From Solimonas sp. K1W22B-7 (lineage in GTDB: Bacteria; Pseudomonadota; Gammaproteobacteria; Nevskiales; Nevskiaceae): a stretch of 64,000 nucleotides of DNA. Location: contig NZ_CP031704.1 in the NCBI RefSeq assembly GCF_003428335.1, positions 2,232,001-2,296,000 of the forward strand, given 5' to 3'. The position numbers and the translations under genes are program-made. Below are positions 34,626 through 45,685 of the stretch, piece by piece. The notes under the pieces are model-generated. The model ran no database searches. It was not told the DNA's origin and was given only the letters and a program-made list of their open reading frames with translations. Within the stretch, counting starts at the first letter, position 1. Each line of letters opens with the position of its first letter.

Positions 34626-34762
34626 ATGCCCCCCGCAAGCTGAAAGCCTTTGTCCTGTCGACCCTCCTGCTGGTCCTGAGCGTCGGCCTGGTCTCTTTTT
34701 CCGTCTATCTGCTGAGCCTGGACAAGCAGATCCGGGAGCGTTTTGCCGGTGCCCGCTGGCAA
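34626..34762 (+). other. Membrane-anchor segment of PBP1b, start codon out of frame
   Basis: In the PBP1b frame this stretch reads PRKLKAFVLSTLLLVLSVG then LVSFSVYLLSLDKQIRERF, a positively charged stub and membrane helix as PBP1b needs. The frame has no ATG, GTG or TTG between its upstream stop (34547) and 34763. An ATG at 34626 followed by six C residues would give MPPRKLK... if the C-run had seven. So one base is missing, either a real lesion, slippage in the C-run or a sequence error. Confidence 0.7.
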
Positions 34763-36916
34763 TTGCCGGCCCAGGTCTATGCTTCCCCGGCCGAGCTCTA
34801 CCCCGGGCTCAACATCGAGCCGCAGCCCCTGCGCCACGAACTGGGCCGCCTGGGCTACCGCGAAGTGCAGGAACTGCAGGGGCCCGGCACCTACGTGGCA
34901 GGCAAGGGTGGCCTGCAGTTGCAGACCCGTGCCTTCCAGTTCTGGGACGCCAACCAGCCCAGCCTGCAGCTGGGGGTGAAATGGGGCGAAGACGGCAACG
35001 TCTCCGAGGTCTACGACCTGGAGGCCGGGGCGCCGCGCGACATCGTGCGCCTGGATCCCATGCTGATCGGCAGCATCTATCCCAAGCAGGGCGAGGACCG
35101 GGTACTGGTCAAGCTGTCGCAGGTGCCGGAGCTGATGAGCAAGGGCCTGCTGGCGGTCGAGGACCGCAGCTTCCGCCATCATTTCGGCATCAGCCCCAAG
35201 GGCGTGCTGCGCGCCAGCATCGCCAACATGCGTGCCGGCCGCGTGGTGCAGGGCGGCAGCACCCTGACCCAGCAGCTGGTCAAGAACTTCTTCCTCAACA
35301 GCAAGCAGACCTGGGGGCGCAAGATCAACGAGGCCTTCATGGCCGTGCTGCTGGAAGTCCACTACAGCAAGGACGAAATCCTCGAGGCCTATCTCAACGA
35401 GGTGCACCTGGGCCAGGACGGCAACCGTGCCGTGCATGGCTTCGGCCTGGGCGCGCAGTTCTACTTCAACAAGCCGCTGGGCGAGTTGCGCCCGTACGAG
35501 ATCGCCCTGCTCGCGGGCATGGTCAAGGGTCCTTCGTACTACAACCCGCGGCGCAATCCCAAGCGCGCGCTGGAGCGGCGCAACCTGGTGCTGGACGTCT
35601 TCCGCGACGAGGGCCTGATCACCGAGCCGGAACATGCGGCAGCGATCCAGATGCCGCTGGGCCTGGCCGGTGGCGGCAGCGGCGTCGAGCGCTATCCGGC
35701 CTTCGTCGAGCTGGTGAAGCGCCAGCTCAAGGGCCAGTACCGCGACGAGGACCTGGTCAGCGAAGGCCTGCGCATCTTCACCACGCTGGAGCCGCGCGCG
35801 CAGGAGTCGCTGGAGAAGCGCATCGCCGCCGCCCTGCCGCAGCTGGAGAAGACGCGCAAGATGAAGCCGGAGACGCTGGAGGCGTCCGGCGTGGTCACCA
35901 GCGTCGACGGTGGCGAGGTGCTGGCCCTGGTCGGCGGGCGCGATACGCGCTACGCCGGCTTCAACCGCGCGCTGGATGCCAAGCGCTCCATCGGTTCGCT
36001 GGCCAAGCCCTTCGTCTATCTCACGGCGCTGATGCACCCGGACCGCTTCAACGTCCAGACCCTGCTGCCGGACGAGCCGATCAGCCTGACGCGGGCCGGG
36101 TCCAAGCCCTGGACGCCGATGAACTACGATCGCCAGCTGCACGGGCCGCAGTCCCTGGCCAATGCCCTGGCCCAGTCCTACAACCTGCCCACGGTCTACC
36201 TGGGCCTGCAGTTCGGGGCCAAGGCGGTCAAGGACACGCTGGTCGCGGCCGGCTACAGCGGCAATGCCGCGCCGGTGCCCTCGATGTTCCTGGGCGCGGT
36301 GGAGATCGCGCCGCTGGAAGTGGCGCAGATGTATGCCACCCTGGCGGCCAACGGCTACCAGGCGCCGCTGTCGGCGATCCGCGAAGTGCAGACCAAGGAC
36401 GGCGCGCCGCTGTCGCGCTTCCCGATCAAGCTGCGCCAGACCCTGCCCGAAGGCCCGGTCTACCTGCTCAACTGGACGCTGCAGGGCGTGCTGACGCGTG
36501 GCACGGCCCGCTCCGCCTACAGCGTGCTGCCCGGCGACCGTGCCTACGCCGGCAAGACCGGCACCACCGACGACTACCGCGACAGCTGGTTCGCCGGCTT
36601 CGGCGCCGACCGTGTCGCCGTGGTCTGGGTCGGCCGCGACGACAACAAGCCCACCGGCCTGTCCGGCGCCAACGGCGCCCTGCCGATCTGGACGCAGGTG
36701 ATGAAGGATCTCAATGCCCGCGGCCTGGACCAGATTCCTCCGCCGGACGTGGAAGAGCAGCTGGTCGATCCCGCCAGCGGCCTCAAGGCCGACGAAGGCT
36801 GTCCGGGCGCGCGCAGCGTGCCTTACGTGCGCGGCAATGCCCCGCAGCAGTTCGCGCCCTGCGCCTCTGCCGCGGAGTCGGCGCCCATGCAGTGGCTGCG
36901 CGATATCTTCCAGTAG
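34763..36916 (+). CDS. mrcB: Penicillin-binding protein 1B (bifunctional transglycosylase/transpeptidase)
   Basis: 718 residues from the first usable start, a TTG after the membrane helix; the natural protein surely begins near 34626. A UB2H-like domain (PAQVYASPAELYPG, about 1–90) binds LpoB in E. coli. The GT51 domain has the catalytic EDRSF (E133), GGSTLTQQLVKN and EAYLNEVHLGQ. The transpeptidase has SLAK (S412), SYN in AQSYNLPTVYLG and KTGTTDDYRDSWFAG. It polymerises and cross-links murein in the periplasm. All catalytic motifs are intact, so only the start is in doubt. Confidence 0.93.
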   Translation: MPAQVYASPAELYPGLNIEPQPLRHELGRLGYREVQELQGPGTYVAGKGGLQLQTRAFQFWDANQPSLQLGVKWGEDGNVSEVYDLEAGAPRDIVRLDPMLIGSIYPKQGEDRVLVKLSQVPELMSKGLLAVEDRSFRHHFGISPKGVLRASIANMRAGRVVQGGSTLTQQLVKNFFLNSKQTWGRKINEAFMAVLLEVHYSKDEILEAYLNEVHLGQDGNRAVHGFGLGAQFYFNKPLGELRPYEIALLAGMVKGPSYYNPRRNPKRALERRNLVLDVFRDEGLITEPEHAAAIQMPLGLAGGGSGVERYPAFVELVKRQLKGQYRDEDLVSEGLRIFTTLEPRAQESLEKRIAAALPQLEKTRKMKPETLEASGVVTSVDGGEVLALVGGRDTRYAGFNRALDAKRSIGSLAKPFVYLTALMHPDRFNVQTLLPDEPISLTRAGSKPWTPMNYDRQLHGPQSLANALAQSYNLPTVYLGLQFGAKAVKDTLVAAGYSGNAAPVPSMFLGAVEIAPLEVAQMYATLAANGYQAPLSAIREVQTKDGAPLSRFPIKLRQTLPEGPVYLLNWTLQGVLTRGTARSAYSVLPGDRAYAGKTGTTDDYRDSWFAGFGADRVAVVWVGRDDNKPTGLSGANGALPIWTQVMKDLNARGLDQIPPPDVEEQLVDPASGLKADEGCPGARSVPYVRGNAPQQFAPCASAAESAPMQWLRDIFQ

Positions 36917-36938
36917 CCCGCAAGACCTGAAGACCCCG

Positions 36939-37009
36939 GTCCGCAAATGAACGCGAATCAACGCAAATGCTCCGCCTGGATTCGCGTTCATTTGCGTTCA
37001 TTTGCGGAC
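36939..37009. repeat. 10-bp-periodic palindrome, copy C
   Basis: Left arm GTCCGCAAATGAACGCGAAT plus a third unit, short CTCCGCC-containing loop, right arm ending CATTTGCGGAC. It lies between co-directional mrcB and the TPR lipoprotein gene. Confidence 0.88.
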
Positions 37010-37069
37010 TGAGTACCGCTTCTGGAGTGGCTCCGGCGCGCTAGAATGGCGCCGATCGCTTCCGCCGAG

Positions 37070-37702
37070 ATGCACCCCATGCTGCTGCGCGCCTTCCTGT
37101 TGAGCCTCATCGCCCTGGTGCTGAGCGCCTGCGCCACGCCGCCGGGCAAGCGCGAAAGCGTGTGGCCCTATCCGCAACCGCCCAGTGGCCAGCCGGCCCA
37201 GACCATTCCGCCGCGGCCGGGCCCGGCCATGCCTTCGGAGCCGGTGCCCGGCATGCCCTCGCCGCTGCCGCCGTCGCAGCCGGAAATGCTGCCGCAGGCG
37301 CCCATCGTGGTGACGCCGCCGGCGCCCAACGTGCCGCGCTCGGCCGAGGCCATCAGTGGCCAGGCCGTGACCTCCCTGGTCAAGCAGGCACGCGCGCAGC
37401 GCGCCGCCGGCCAGCCGCAGCAGGCGCAGGGTTCGCTGGAGCGCGCCCTGCGCATCGAACCGCGCAATTACTTCGTCTGGTCGGCCATGGCCCAGGCCTA
37501 CCTGGACCAGAAGAACTACGACCAGTCCGAGAGCGTGGCGCAGAAGTCCAACAGCCTGGCGCGCGGCAACGTCTACGTCGAGCTGGAGAACTGGAAGACC
37601 ATCCGCGCCGCACGCGCCGCACGCGGCGATGCGGCCGGCGCCCAGTCGGCGCAGGACCGCGTCAACGCGATCCAGGCGGCCCTGGCAGGGAACGCGCCAT
37701 AA
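37070..37702 (+). CDS. TPR-containing lipoprotein
   Basis: About 210 residues. A signal MLLRAFLLSLIALVLSAC with lipobox LSAC; Met codons at 37070 and 37079 are both possible starts. A long Pro-rich linker (PPSGQPAQTIPPRPGPAMP) leads to tetratricopeptide repeats (VTSLVKQARAQRAAGQPQQA, LERALRIEPRNYFVWSAMAQ, AYLDQKNYDQSESVAQKSN). Likely an outer-membrane lipoprotein acting as a protein–protein adaptor. It follows the PBP1b gene, whose activators (LpoA/LpoB) are also outer-membrane lipoproteins, and LpoA has TPR repeats. A link with PBP1b is possible but unproven. Confidence 0.8.
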   Translation: MHPMLLRAFLLSLIALVLSACATPPGKRESVWPYPQPPSGQPAQTIPPRPGPAMPSEPVPGMPSPLPPSQPEMLPQAPIVVTPPAPNVPRSAEAISGQAVTSLVKQARAQRAAGQPQQAQGSLERALRIEPRNYFVWSAMAQAYLDQKNYDQSESVAQKSNSLARGNVYVELENWKTIRAARAARGDAAGAQSAQDRVNAIQAALAGNAP

Positions 37703-37716
37703 CAACTTTCGCGGCG

Positions 37717-39627
<1,911 letters not shown>

Positions 39628-39628
39628 A

Positions 39629-39699
39629 TGTGGGAGCGGCTTTAGCCGCGATCTTTTGGGGCGAGTGCAGAAAAGATCGCGGCTAAAGCCGCTCCCACA
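39629..39699. repeat. REP-like inverted repeat, GTGGGAGCGGC subtype
   Basis: Perfect 29-bp arms (39629–39657 and 39671–39699; begins TGTGGGAGCGGCTTTAGCCG) with a 13-nt loop. It lies between co-directional yoaA and tsaB, the only one of the four REP copies not between convergent genes. Starts one base after the yoaA stop. Confidence 0.9.
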
Positions 39700-39726
39700 G
39701 GAAAGCCTCCCTGCGACAATACGCCC

Positions 39727-40431
39727 ATGAAACTCCTCGCCCTCGATACCGCCACCGAAGCCTGTTCCGTCGCCCTGTCCGTGGACGGCCGTATCGAGGA
39801 GCGCTTCGAGCTTGCCGGCCGCAGTCACACCGAGCGCATGATGCCGATGGTGCAGGAGCTGATGGCGGGGGCAGGGCTGGCCTTCTCCCAGCTCGACGGC
39901 ATCGCCTGCGGTGTCGGCCCCGGCAGCTTTGCCGGCGTGCGCATCGGCGTCGGTTTCGTGAAAGGACTGTCGCTGGCGCTGGACCGTCCGGTGGCGGGCG
40001 TGTCCTCGCTGCCGGCGATGGCGCTGCGCGCGATCCGTGGCGGCGCGCCGCAGGTGCTGGCGGCGATCGATGCGCGCATGAACGAGGTCTACTGGGGCGT
40101 CTACCGCGCCGGCGCCGACGGCCTGCCGCAGCCGCTGCGCGACGAGATGGTCTGCGCGCCGGCCGGGGTGCCGGCCGTCGATTCCGGTGACTGGGTGGCC
40201 GTGGGGACCGGCTGGGGCGCCTATCCTGAGGCCCTGAGGGTCGCGGCGGGCGTTGAACCGCAGCTCATGGTGCCCGACGCCCTGCCGCATGCCGAGGACA
40301 TCCTGCGTCTCGCCCTGCCGGTATTCGCCGCCGGCCAGGCCGTCTCCGGTGACCTGCTGCTGCCGGTGTACCTGCGCAACAAGGTGGCGCTGACCCTGCT
40401 GGAGCAGGCCGCGCTGCGGGCCAGCAGATAG
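39727..40431 (+). CDS. tsaB: tRNA threonylcarbamoyladenosine biosynthesis protein TsaB
   Basis: 234 residues, ASKHA fold. MKLLALDTATEACSVAL, RSHTERMMPMVQELM and CGVGPGSFAGVRIGVGFVKGLSLAL are diagnostic. TsaB scaffolds TsaD and TsaE for t6A37 formation on ANN-decoding tRNAs. The C-terminal half (about 120–234) is the less conserved lobe. Confidence 0.95.
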   Translation: MKLLALDTATEACSVALSVDGRIEERFELAGRSHTERMMPMVQELMAGAGLAFSQLDGIACGVGPGSFAGVRIGVGFVKGLSLALDRPVAGVSSLPAMALRAIRGGAPQVLAAIDARMNEVYWGVYRAGADGLPQPLRDEMVCAPAGVPAVDSGDWVAVGTGWGAYPEALRVAAGVEPQLMVPDALPHAEDILRLALPVFAAGQAVSGDLLLPVYLRNKVALTLLEQAALRASR

Positions 40432-40504
40432 CTGTAGCCGCAGCCGGCCGATTCAGGCAGAATTCGCGTCCCTCGCGCCGGTCCCCGGCACGAAACCTGT
40501 CTAT

Positions 40505-40617
40505 GGTGGCCCGTGCCGGCCCTCCGCGACGGCAAGCCGTGAACCCCGCCAGGCCCGGAAGGGAGCAACGGCAGCGGTGTAGCTGGGTGCCGGAGTAAGC
40601 TGGTACGGGCCGCCACC
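40505..40617 (+). ncRNA. ffs: 4.5S signal recognition particle RNA
   Basis: About 113 nt. The conserved Ffh-binding core CCAGGCCCGGAAGGGAGCA is followed by AGCTGGGTGCCGGAGTAAGC, with the GGAAG tetraloop region typical of bacterial small SRP RNA. The 5' end GGTGGCCCGT pairs with the 3' end ACGGGCCGCCACC to close the long hairpin. It lies upstream of dnaX, a common location. Confidence 0.95.
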
Positions 40618-40620
40618 CTA

Positions 40621-40809
40621 TTGAAGCTCCGCCAGGCTACTACGCTAGGCATCTTGCGCGTCGGCGGTGCTCGCGATCCTCACGTACTGATGTACGCTCC
40701 GCGTTTGACTAAGCGGGCCTGACATTGAGTCAGCCCCGCCCTGGGCCAAACGCCTCCGCTCCGGCGCCACGCAACCTGCCGTCGCTCGCTACGCCTGACG
40801 AAGCTTCAA
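40621..40809. repeat. Long inverted-repeat element, copy 1 (ffs–dnaX)
   Basis: Terminal inverted repeats TTGAAGCTCCGCCAGGC (40621–40637) and its 15/17 complement (40793–40809). Inside are GGTGCTCGC...GTACTGATGTAC...CTCCGC and, near the 3' end, GCAACCT...CGCTCGCTACG, all shared with the element at 62614–62735. A smaller CTGAC/GTCAG hairpin lies in the middle. No coding potential seen. This accounts for most of the 463-nt gap between tsaB and dnaX together with ffs. Confidence 0.75.
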
Positions 40810-40894
40810 TGCCTTGTTCCAGGGGTGAATTTCCAGACTGGTCTGGCCCGCCCCAATCCGCGACAATCCCGGTTCATCCAAAACACCGCCATCC

Positions 40895-42553
40895 ATGAGC
40901 TATCTCGCGCTGGCCCGCAAGTACCGTCCGCGGAAATTCGAGGACGTGATGGGGCAGGGGCATGTCGTCAAGGCGCTGTCGCATGCGCTGGACGGCGACA
41001 AGCTGCACCCGGCGATCCTGCTGACCGGTACGCGCGGCGTGGGCAAGACCACGCTGGCGCGCATCATCGCCAAGTGCCTCAACTGCGATACCGGTGTCAG
41101 CGCCAATCCCTGCGGCGTCTGCTCGGCCTGCAAGGAGGTGGACGAGGGCCGCTGCGTGGACCTGCTGGAGATCGACGCGGCGTCGAACACCGGCGTCGAC
41201 GACGTCCGCCAGGTGATCGAGAACGCGCAGTACGCACCGGCGCGCGGGCGCTACAAGGTCTACCTGATCGACGAAGTCCACATGCTGTCCAAGAGCGCCT
41301 TCAATGCGCTGCTCAAGACGCTGGAGGAGCCGCCGCCGCACGTGAAGTTCATCCTCGCCACCACCGACCCGCAGAAGCTGCTGGTGACGGTGTTGTCGCG
41401 CTGCCTGCAGTTCAACCTCAAGCGCCTGCCGGTGGCGGTGATCCGCGACCAGTTGGCCAAGGTGCTCGACGACGAGGCCATGGCCTACGAGATCGCGGCG
41501 CTGACCGAGATTGCGCGCGCGGCCGATGGTTCGATGCGCGACGGCCTGTCGCTGGTGGACCAGGCGATCGCCTTCTCCGGCGGCCATGGCATCAAGCGCG
41601 AGGGCGTGGAGGAGATGCTCGGCACCACCGGCCGGCAGACCCTGTTCGAGATCCTGGCGGCCCTGGCCGGTGGCGACGCCGATGCCTTGCTGGCCTGCAT
41701 CCAGCGGCTGGAGGAGCAGGCCCCGGACTACGGCGCGCTGCTCAACGACCTGGCCGGCCACCTGCAGCGCATCGCCGTGCTGCAGCTGCTGCCCAATGCC
41801 CGCAACGAGGAAGACGATGCGGCGCTGGTGGACCTCAAGGATCGCATCGGCAACGAGGACGTGCAGCTGTACTACCAGATCGCCGTGCTGGGCCGCCGCG
41901 ACATGCCCTGGGCGCCCGATCCGCGCCTGGGCTTCGAGATGACCCTGCTGCGCATGCTGGCCTTCCGCCCGGGCTCTGCGCCCGCGCAGAGCGCCGGCAG
42001 CAGCAGCCAGGCCAAGGCTGCGCCGGCCGCATCGCGCCCGGCCGCCGCCGCAGCTGCCGCGTCCGCTACCCCGGCCGCCCGTGGCAGTCCTGCCGCCGCC
42101 CCTGCGCCGGTGCAGCAGGCCACGCCTGCTCCGGCCCGCGTCGTGTCGCCGCCGGTGCTGCTGCGCGCCGATGCCGCCTGGGACGAGCGTGTCGAGGCCC
42201 TGGGCCTGGATGGCTTCACCAAGCCGCTGGCGCGCAACTGCGCCTGGGTCGGCCGCGACGGCAGCACCGTCAGCCTGACGCTGGATTCACGCCTCAAGCA
42301 CCTGCTGCAGGAGCCGCGCCGCGCGGTGATCGAGCAGGCACTGTCGGCGCAGCTCGGTGAGGCGATCGCGCTGCGTATCGAGATTGCGACCGCGCCGGTC
42401 GCGGACACGCCGGTGGAGCTGGACAAGCAGCGCGCCACCGACCGCCAGCGCGCAGCCGAGGCGGCGATCGACGCCGACCCGGTGGTGCGCGCGTTCAAGG
42501 ACATGTTCGGCGCCAGCGTGCGCCCCGGCTCCGTGCAGCCGCTCGACTCATAA
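40895..42553 (+). CDS. dnaX: DNA polymerase III tau/gamma subunit
   Basis: 552 residues. Clamp-loader AAA+ module with Walker A GTRGVGKT (45–52), zinc cysteines C64, C73, C76 and C79 at the same positions as in E. coli, Walker B VYLIDEVHML and sensor LATTDPQKL. An Ala/Pro-rich linker (about 370–425) leads to the C-terminal region that binds DnaB and alpha. I find no A-rich slippery sequence, so a shorter gamma form by frameshifting is not expected from the sequence. ybaB follows after 18 nt. Confidence 0.96.
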   Translation: MSYLALARKYRPRKFEDVMGQGHVVKALSHALDGDKLHPAILLTGTRGVGKTTLARIIAKCLNCDTGVSANPCGVCSACKEVDEGRCVDLLEIDAASNTGVDDVRQVIENAQYAPARGRYKVYLIDEVHMLSKSAFNALLKTLEEPPPHVKFILATTDPQKLLVTVLSRCLQFNLKRLPVAVIRDQLAKVLDDEAMAYEIAALTEIARAADGSMRDGLSLVDQAIAFSGGHGIKREGVEEMLGTTGRQTLFEILAALAGGDADALLACIQRLEEQAPDYGALLNDLAGHLQRIAVLQLLPNARNEEDDAALVDLKDRIGNEDVQLYYQIAVLGRRDMPWAPDPRLGFEMTLLRMLAFRPGSAPAQSAGSSSQAKAAPAASRPAAAAAAASATPAARGSPAAAPAPVQQATPAPARVVSPPVLLRADAAWDERVEALGLDGFTKPLARNCAWVGRDGSTVSLTLDSRLKHLLQEPRRAVIEQALSAQLGEAIALRIEIATAPVADTPVELDKQRATDRQRAAEAAIDADPVVRAFKDMFGASVRPGSVQPLDS

Positions 42554-42571
42554 AGGAATCAGGAGATCCCC

Positions 42572-42895
42572 ATGAAAGGCAATATCGGCCAGATGATGCG
42601 TCAGGCCCAGCAGATGCAGGAAAACCTCAAGCGCGCGCAGGACGAGATCGCGCAGATGGAGGTCACGGGCGAGTCTGGCGCCGGCATGGTCAAGGTCACG
42701 ATGACCGGCAAGTACCAGGCGCGCAAGGTCGAGATCAACCCGGCCGCGCTGCAGGAAGACAAGGAATTCCTCGAGGACCTGGTCGCCGCCGCGATCAACG
42801 ACGCCGCGCAGAAGGTGGAAGAAGCCAGCCGTCAGAAGATGGCGAAGGTCACCGCCGGCATGCAGCTGCCGCCGGGGATGAATCTCGGCTTCTAA
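42572..42895 (+). CDS. YbaB/EbfC nucleoid-associated protein
   Basis: 107 residues. [21 protein letters not shown] and [27 protein letters not shown] are diagnostic. It is a small DNA-binding dimer. The usual next gene, recR, is absent: a minus-strand glycosylase gene follows with the ends 7 nt apart. Confidence 0.95.
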   Translation: MKGNIGQMMRQAQQMQENLKRAQDEIAQMEVTGESGAGMVKVTMTGKYQARKVEINPAALQEDKEFLEDLVAAAINDAAQKVEEASRQKMAKVTAGMQLPPGMNLGF

Positions 42896-42902
42896 ACCCG
42901 CA

Positions 42903-43409
42903 CTACTTGCCGATCACCGCGCGCCAGGCTTCGAGCTTGTCCGCCGCCGGCCGGCTGGCATGCGCCGGGCTGGTGGAGGGCAGGCGCTGGTATTCGATAT
43001 GGGCGTCGCTGACGTCCAGCAGGGGCATGACGTACTGCTGGTAGCTGCTCTGCGCCTTGCTGCCGTTGAAGAACACGCGCCAGATTTTCGGATGGCGGCG
43101 GTAGAACAGGCCGAAGTCGTTGGCGACGATCGATTCCTCGACGATGCTGGAATCCAGGCTGCCGGGGCGCTCGCAGCGCGCCAGCACATCCCACATCGCG
43201 ATGCCGTGCTGTCGCAGCAGCGCCATGCGACGGGCATAGGGCAGGTCTGGGCCGGCACCGATCAGCTCGCCCATCAGCCACCAGAACTGGTTGCGCGGGT
43301 GGGCGTAGTACTGCTCCTCGCGCAGCGATGCCGCTCCAGGCATGGAGCCCAGGATCAGGATCGTGGAACGCTCGTCGGCGACCGGCGCAAAGCTTTGCAC
43401 CATGCTCAT
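42903..43409 (-). CDS. Hypoxanthine/deoxyinosine DNA glycosylase (UDG superfamily, family 6)
   Basis: About 168 residues. ILILGSMPGAASLREEQYYAHPRNQFW is the motif-1 region of family 6 HDG enzymes, with Asn in HPRNQFW; VFFNGSKAQ and LPSTSPAHA are the later active-site loops. It should excise hypoxanthine (deaminated adenine) from DNA. Met codons at 43409 and 43403 are possible starts, and a longer in-frame opening to 43526 lacks family similarity. Confidence 0.85.
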   Translation of the reverse strand: MSMVQSFAPVADERSTILILGSMPGAASLREEQYYAHPRNQFWWLMGELIGAGPDLPYARRMALLRQHGIAMWDVLARCERPGSLDSSIVEESIVANDFGLFYRRHPKIWRVFFNGSKAQSSYQQYVMPLLDVSDAHIEYQRLPSTSPAHASRPAADKLEAWRAVIGK

Positions 43410-43705
43410 GGCGATCGTCGGATAGGCGCTCGGCGCATTCTGCTCATCGAAAGTCTGGAACAGCATGGTTGTCGGGGCCCCGTCAGGATCGGTTTCAACG
43501 GTTTGCTTATAGCAGCCCGCTTTCACACCGTAGCCCGCCGGGGGACGAGAGCCCGGTACTGACCGGCCCAGCGGTCGTCCGCAGGCTGGTCAGTCCTATC
43601 TTCCCCCGGATGGGGTATCCCCGGAAATGGGAAATTTGACGGGTGTCAGGATGTGCTCAGCCCTCGTTCGACATGCTCAAGCCCTCTTGGCTTGCGCGCC
43701 GGGGT
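43410..43705. other. Intergenic region between the glycosylase gene and dxs
   Basis: 296 nt, both neighbours on the minus strand. A GC-rich self-complementary stretch around 43605–43625 (CCCCGGATGGGGTATCCCCGG) could form a hairpin after dxs, but no T-tract follows. I recognise no gene or repeat family here. Confidence 0.4.
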
Positions 43706-45592
43706 TCAGCTCTGGACCCGCTTGACCAGGGGCTCGTCCAGGTCCTTGCTGCGCAGGCGCTTCTGGATGCTGCGCAGGATGCCCGGGCCGTCCAGCCCGA
43801 TCTGGGACATCAGTTCCTCGCGGCTGCCGTGCTCGATGAACTGGTCGGGCAGGCCGAGGTTGAACACCGGCACCAGCTGGTGGTGCTGGGCCAGCAGTTC
43901 GTTGACGCCGCTGCCGGCGCCGCCCGCGCGGGCATTGTCCTCGAGGGTCACCAGCAGGTCGTTTTCCTGGGCCAGCTGCAGCACCAGTTCGGCGTCCAGC
44001 GGCTTGACGAAGCGCATGTCGGCAACCACGGCGTCGAGCATGTCGGCCGCTTCCAGCGCCGGCTGCACCATCGCGCCGAAGGCCAGGATGGCGACGCGCG
44101 GGCGGCGGCGGCCGATGGCTTCGCGCACGATGCGGCCCTTGCCCAGGGTCAGCGGGCGCGGCTCCTCGTCGATCTCCACGCCCAGGCCGTTGCCGCGCGG
44201 GTAGCGCACCGCCGAGGGCTGGCTCAGCGACAGGCCGGTGGCGAGCATGCGGCGGCACTCGTTCTCGTCCGAGGGCGCCATCACCACCATGTTGGGGATG
44301 CAGCGCAGGTAGGACAGGTCGAAGGCGCCGTGGTGGGTGGCGCCGTCGGCGCCCACCAGCCCGCCGCGGTCCACCGCGAACACCACCGGCAGGTTCTGGA
44401 TCGCGACGTCGTGGATCAGCTGGTCGTAGCCGCGCTGCAGGAAGGTGGAGTAGATCGCGCAGACCGGCTTGAGGCCTTCGGCGGCCATGCCGGCGGCCAG
44501 CGTCACGGCATGCTGCTCGGCGATGCCGGCGTCGAAGTAGCGCTCCGGGAAGCGCTGGGAGAACTCCACCAGGCCGGAGCCTTCGCGCATCGCCGGGGTG
44601 ATGCCGACCACCTTGGGGTCACGCGCCGCGGCCTCGCAGAGCCAGTCGCCGAAGACCTGGGTGTAGGCCGGCTTGCCGCCCGGCTTCTTGGCCGGGAAGG
44701 CGCCGGTCACGGGGTCGAACTGGGTGACGCCGTGGTACTTGATCGGGTCGGCCTCGGCCGGGTCGAAGCCCTTGCCCTTGACCGTCAGCACGTGCAGCAG
44801 CTGCGGGCCCCTGGCGTCCTTCAGGCGCTCGAAGGCGGCGAGCAGGGCGTCGAGGTCGTGGCCGTCGATGGGGCCGTGGTAGCTGAAGCCCAGCGTCTCG
44901 AACAGCGCGCCGGGATTCTCCAGGTGCGCCTCGTTGTGCTCGTCGTCGTCCGTGGTCAGGCGGTTGCCGTGCGGGGCGGCGAGGCCGAGCTTGTTCACCA
45001 GCCTTGCCGAGTGGTTGCGCAGGGCGCCGACGTTCTCGGAGATCGACATGTCGTTGTCGTTGTAGACCACCAGCATGTCCAGGCCGATATGGCCGGCGTG
45101 GTTCAGGGCCTCGAAGGCCATGCCGCCGGTCATGCCGCCGTCGCCGATGATGGCGACCGCACGGCGCTTCTCGCCCTTGATGCGCGCCGCGGCGGCCATG
45201 CCGGCGGCAGCGGAGATCGAGGTGGAGGAGTGGCCCACGCCGAAGGTGTCGTACTCGCTTTCGCCGCGGTGGCAGAACGGCATCAGGCCGTTGAGGCGGC
45301 GGATCGTCTCCAGGCGCGCGCGGCGGCCGGTGATCATCTTGTGCGGGTAGGCCTGATGGCCCACGTCCCAGACCAGGCGGTCGCGCGGCGTCTCGAAGGC
45401 GTAGTGCAGCGCCAGCGTCAGTTCCACGGTGCCGAGGTTGGCGGCGAAGTGCCCGCCGATGCGGCCCAGCGTTTCGATCAGGTAACGCCGCATCTCCACC
45501 GCCAGGTGAGGCAGCTCGGAGAGCGGCAGGCGACGCAGATCCGCCGGCGTGTTCACGCGGCCCAGCAAGGTGTAACCGGGAATTTCGACCAT
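43706..45592 (-). CDS. dxs: 1-deoxy-D-xylulose-5-phosphate synthase
   Basis: 628 residues, TPP-dependent first enzyme of the MEP isoprenoid pathway. H49 in [17 protein letters not shown], the TPP motif [15 protein letters not shown] (150–164), [10 protein letters not shown] and the transketolase-like C-terminal half ([21 protein letters not shown]) are all present. ATG at 45592 ([13 protein letters not shown]) fits the family. It forms an MEP/prenyl operon with ispA and xseB, read xseB–ispA–dxs on the minus strand, an order common in proteobacteria. Confidence 0.97.
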   Translation of the reverse strand: MVEIPGYTLLGRVNTPADLRRLPLSELPHLAVEMRRYLIETLGRIGGHFAANLGTVELTLALHYAFETPRDRLVWDVGHQAYPHKMITGRRARLETIRRLNGLMPFCHRGESEYDTFGVGHSSTSISAAAGMAAAARIKGEKRRAVAIIGDGGMTGGMAFEALNHAGHIGLDMLVVYNDNDMSISENVGALRNHSARLVNKLGLAAPHGNRLTTDDDEHNEAHLENPGALFETLGFSYHGPIDGHDLDALLAAFERLKDARGPQLLHVLTVKGKGFDPAEADPIKYHGVTQFDPVTGAFPAKKPGGKPAYTQVFGDWLCEAAARDPKVVGITPAMREGSGLVEFSQRFPERYFDAGIAEQHAVTLAAGMAAEGLKPVCAIYSTFLQRGYDQLIHDVAIQNLPVVFAVDRGGLVGADGATHHGAFDLSYLRCIPNMVVMAPSDENECRRMLATGLSLSQPSAVRYPRGNGLGVEIDEEPRPLTLGKGRIVREAIGRRRPRVAILAFGAMVQPALEAADMLDAVVADMRFVKPLDAELVLQLAQENDLLVTLEDNARAGGAGSGVNELLAQHHQLVPVFNLGLPDQFIEHGSREELMSQIGLDGPGILRSIQKRLRSKDLDEPLVKRVQS

Positions 45593-45685
45593 GTCGGAAT
45601 TATGAACCCTAGGTGCGCCACATTGGTGCAATCGCCGTGCAATTATGCGTTTCTTGCTGCAATGCAGCAAACCCGCCGCTTCAGG

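Noticed and set aside
34610-36991. Long minus-strand open frame across the PBP1b gene
   Set aside because: Antisense to intact GT51 and transpeptidase motifs; composition typical of a codon-bias shadow.
41990-42150. Programmed frameshift site in dnaX
   Set aside because: The Ala/Pro linker region holds no A-AAA-AAG type heptamer, so I do not predict a gamma product.
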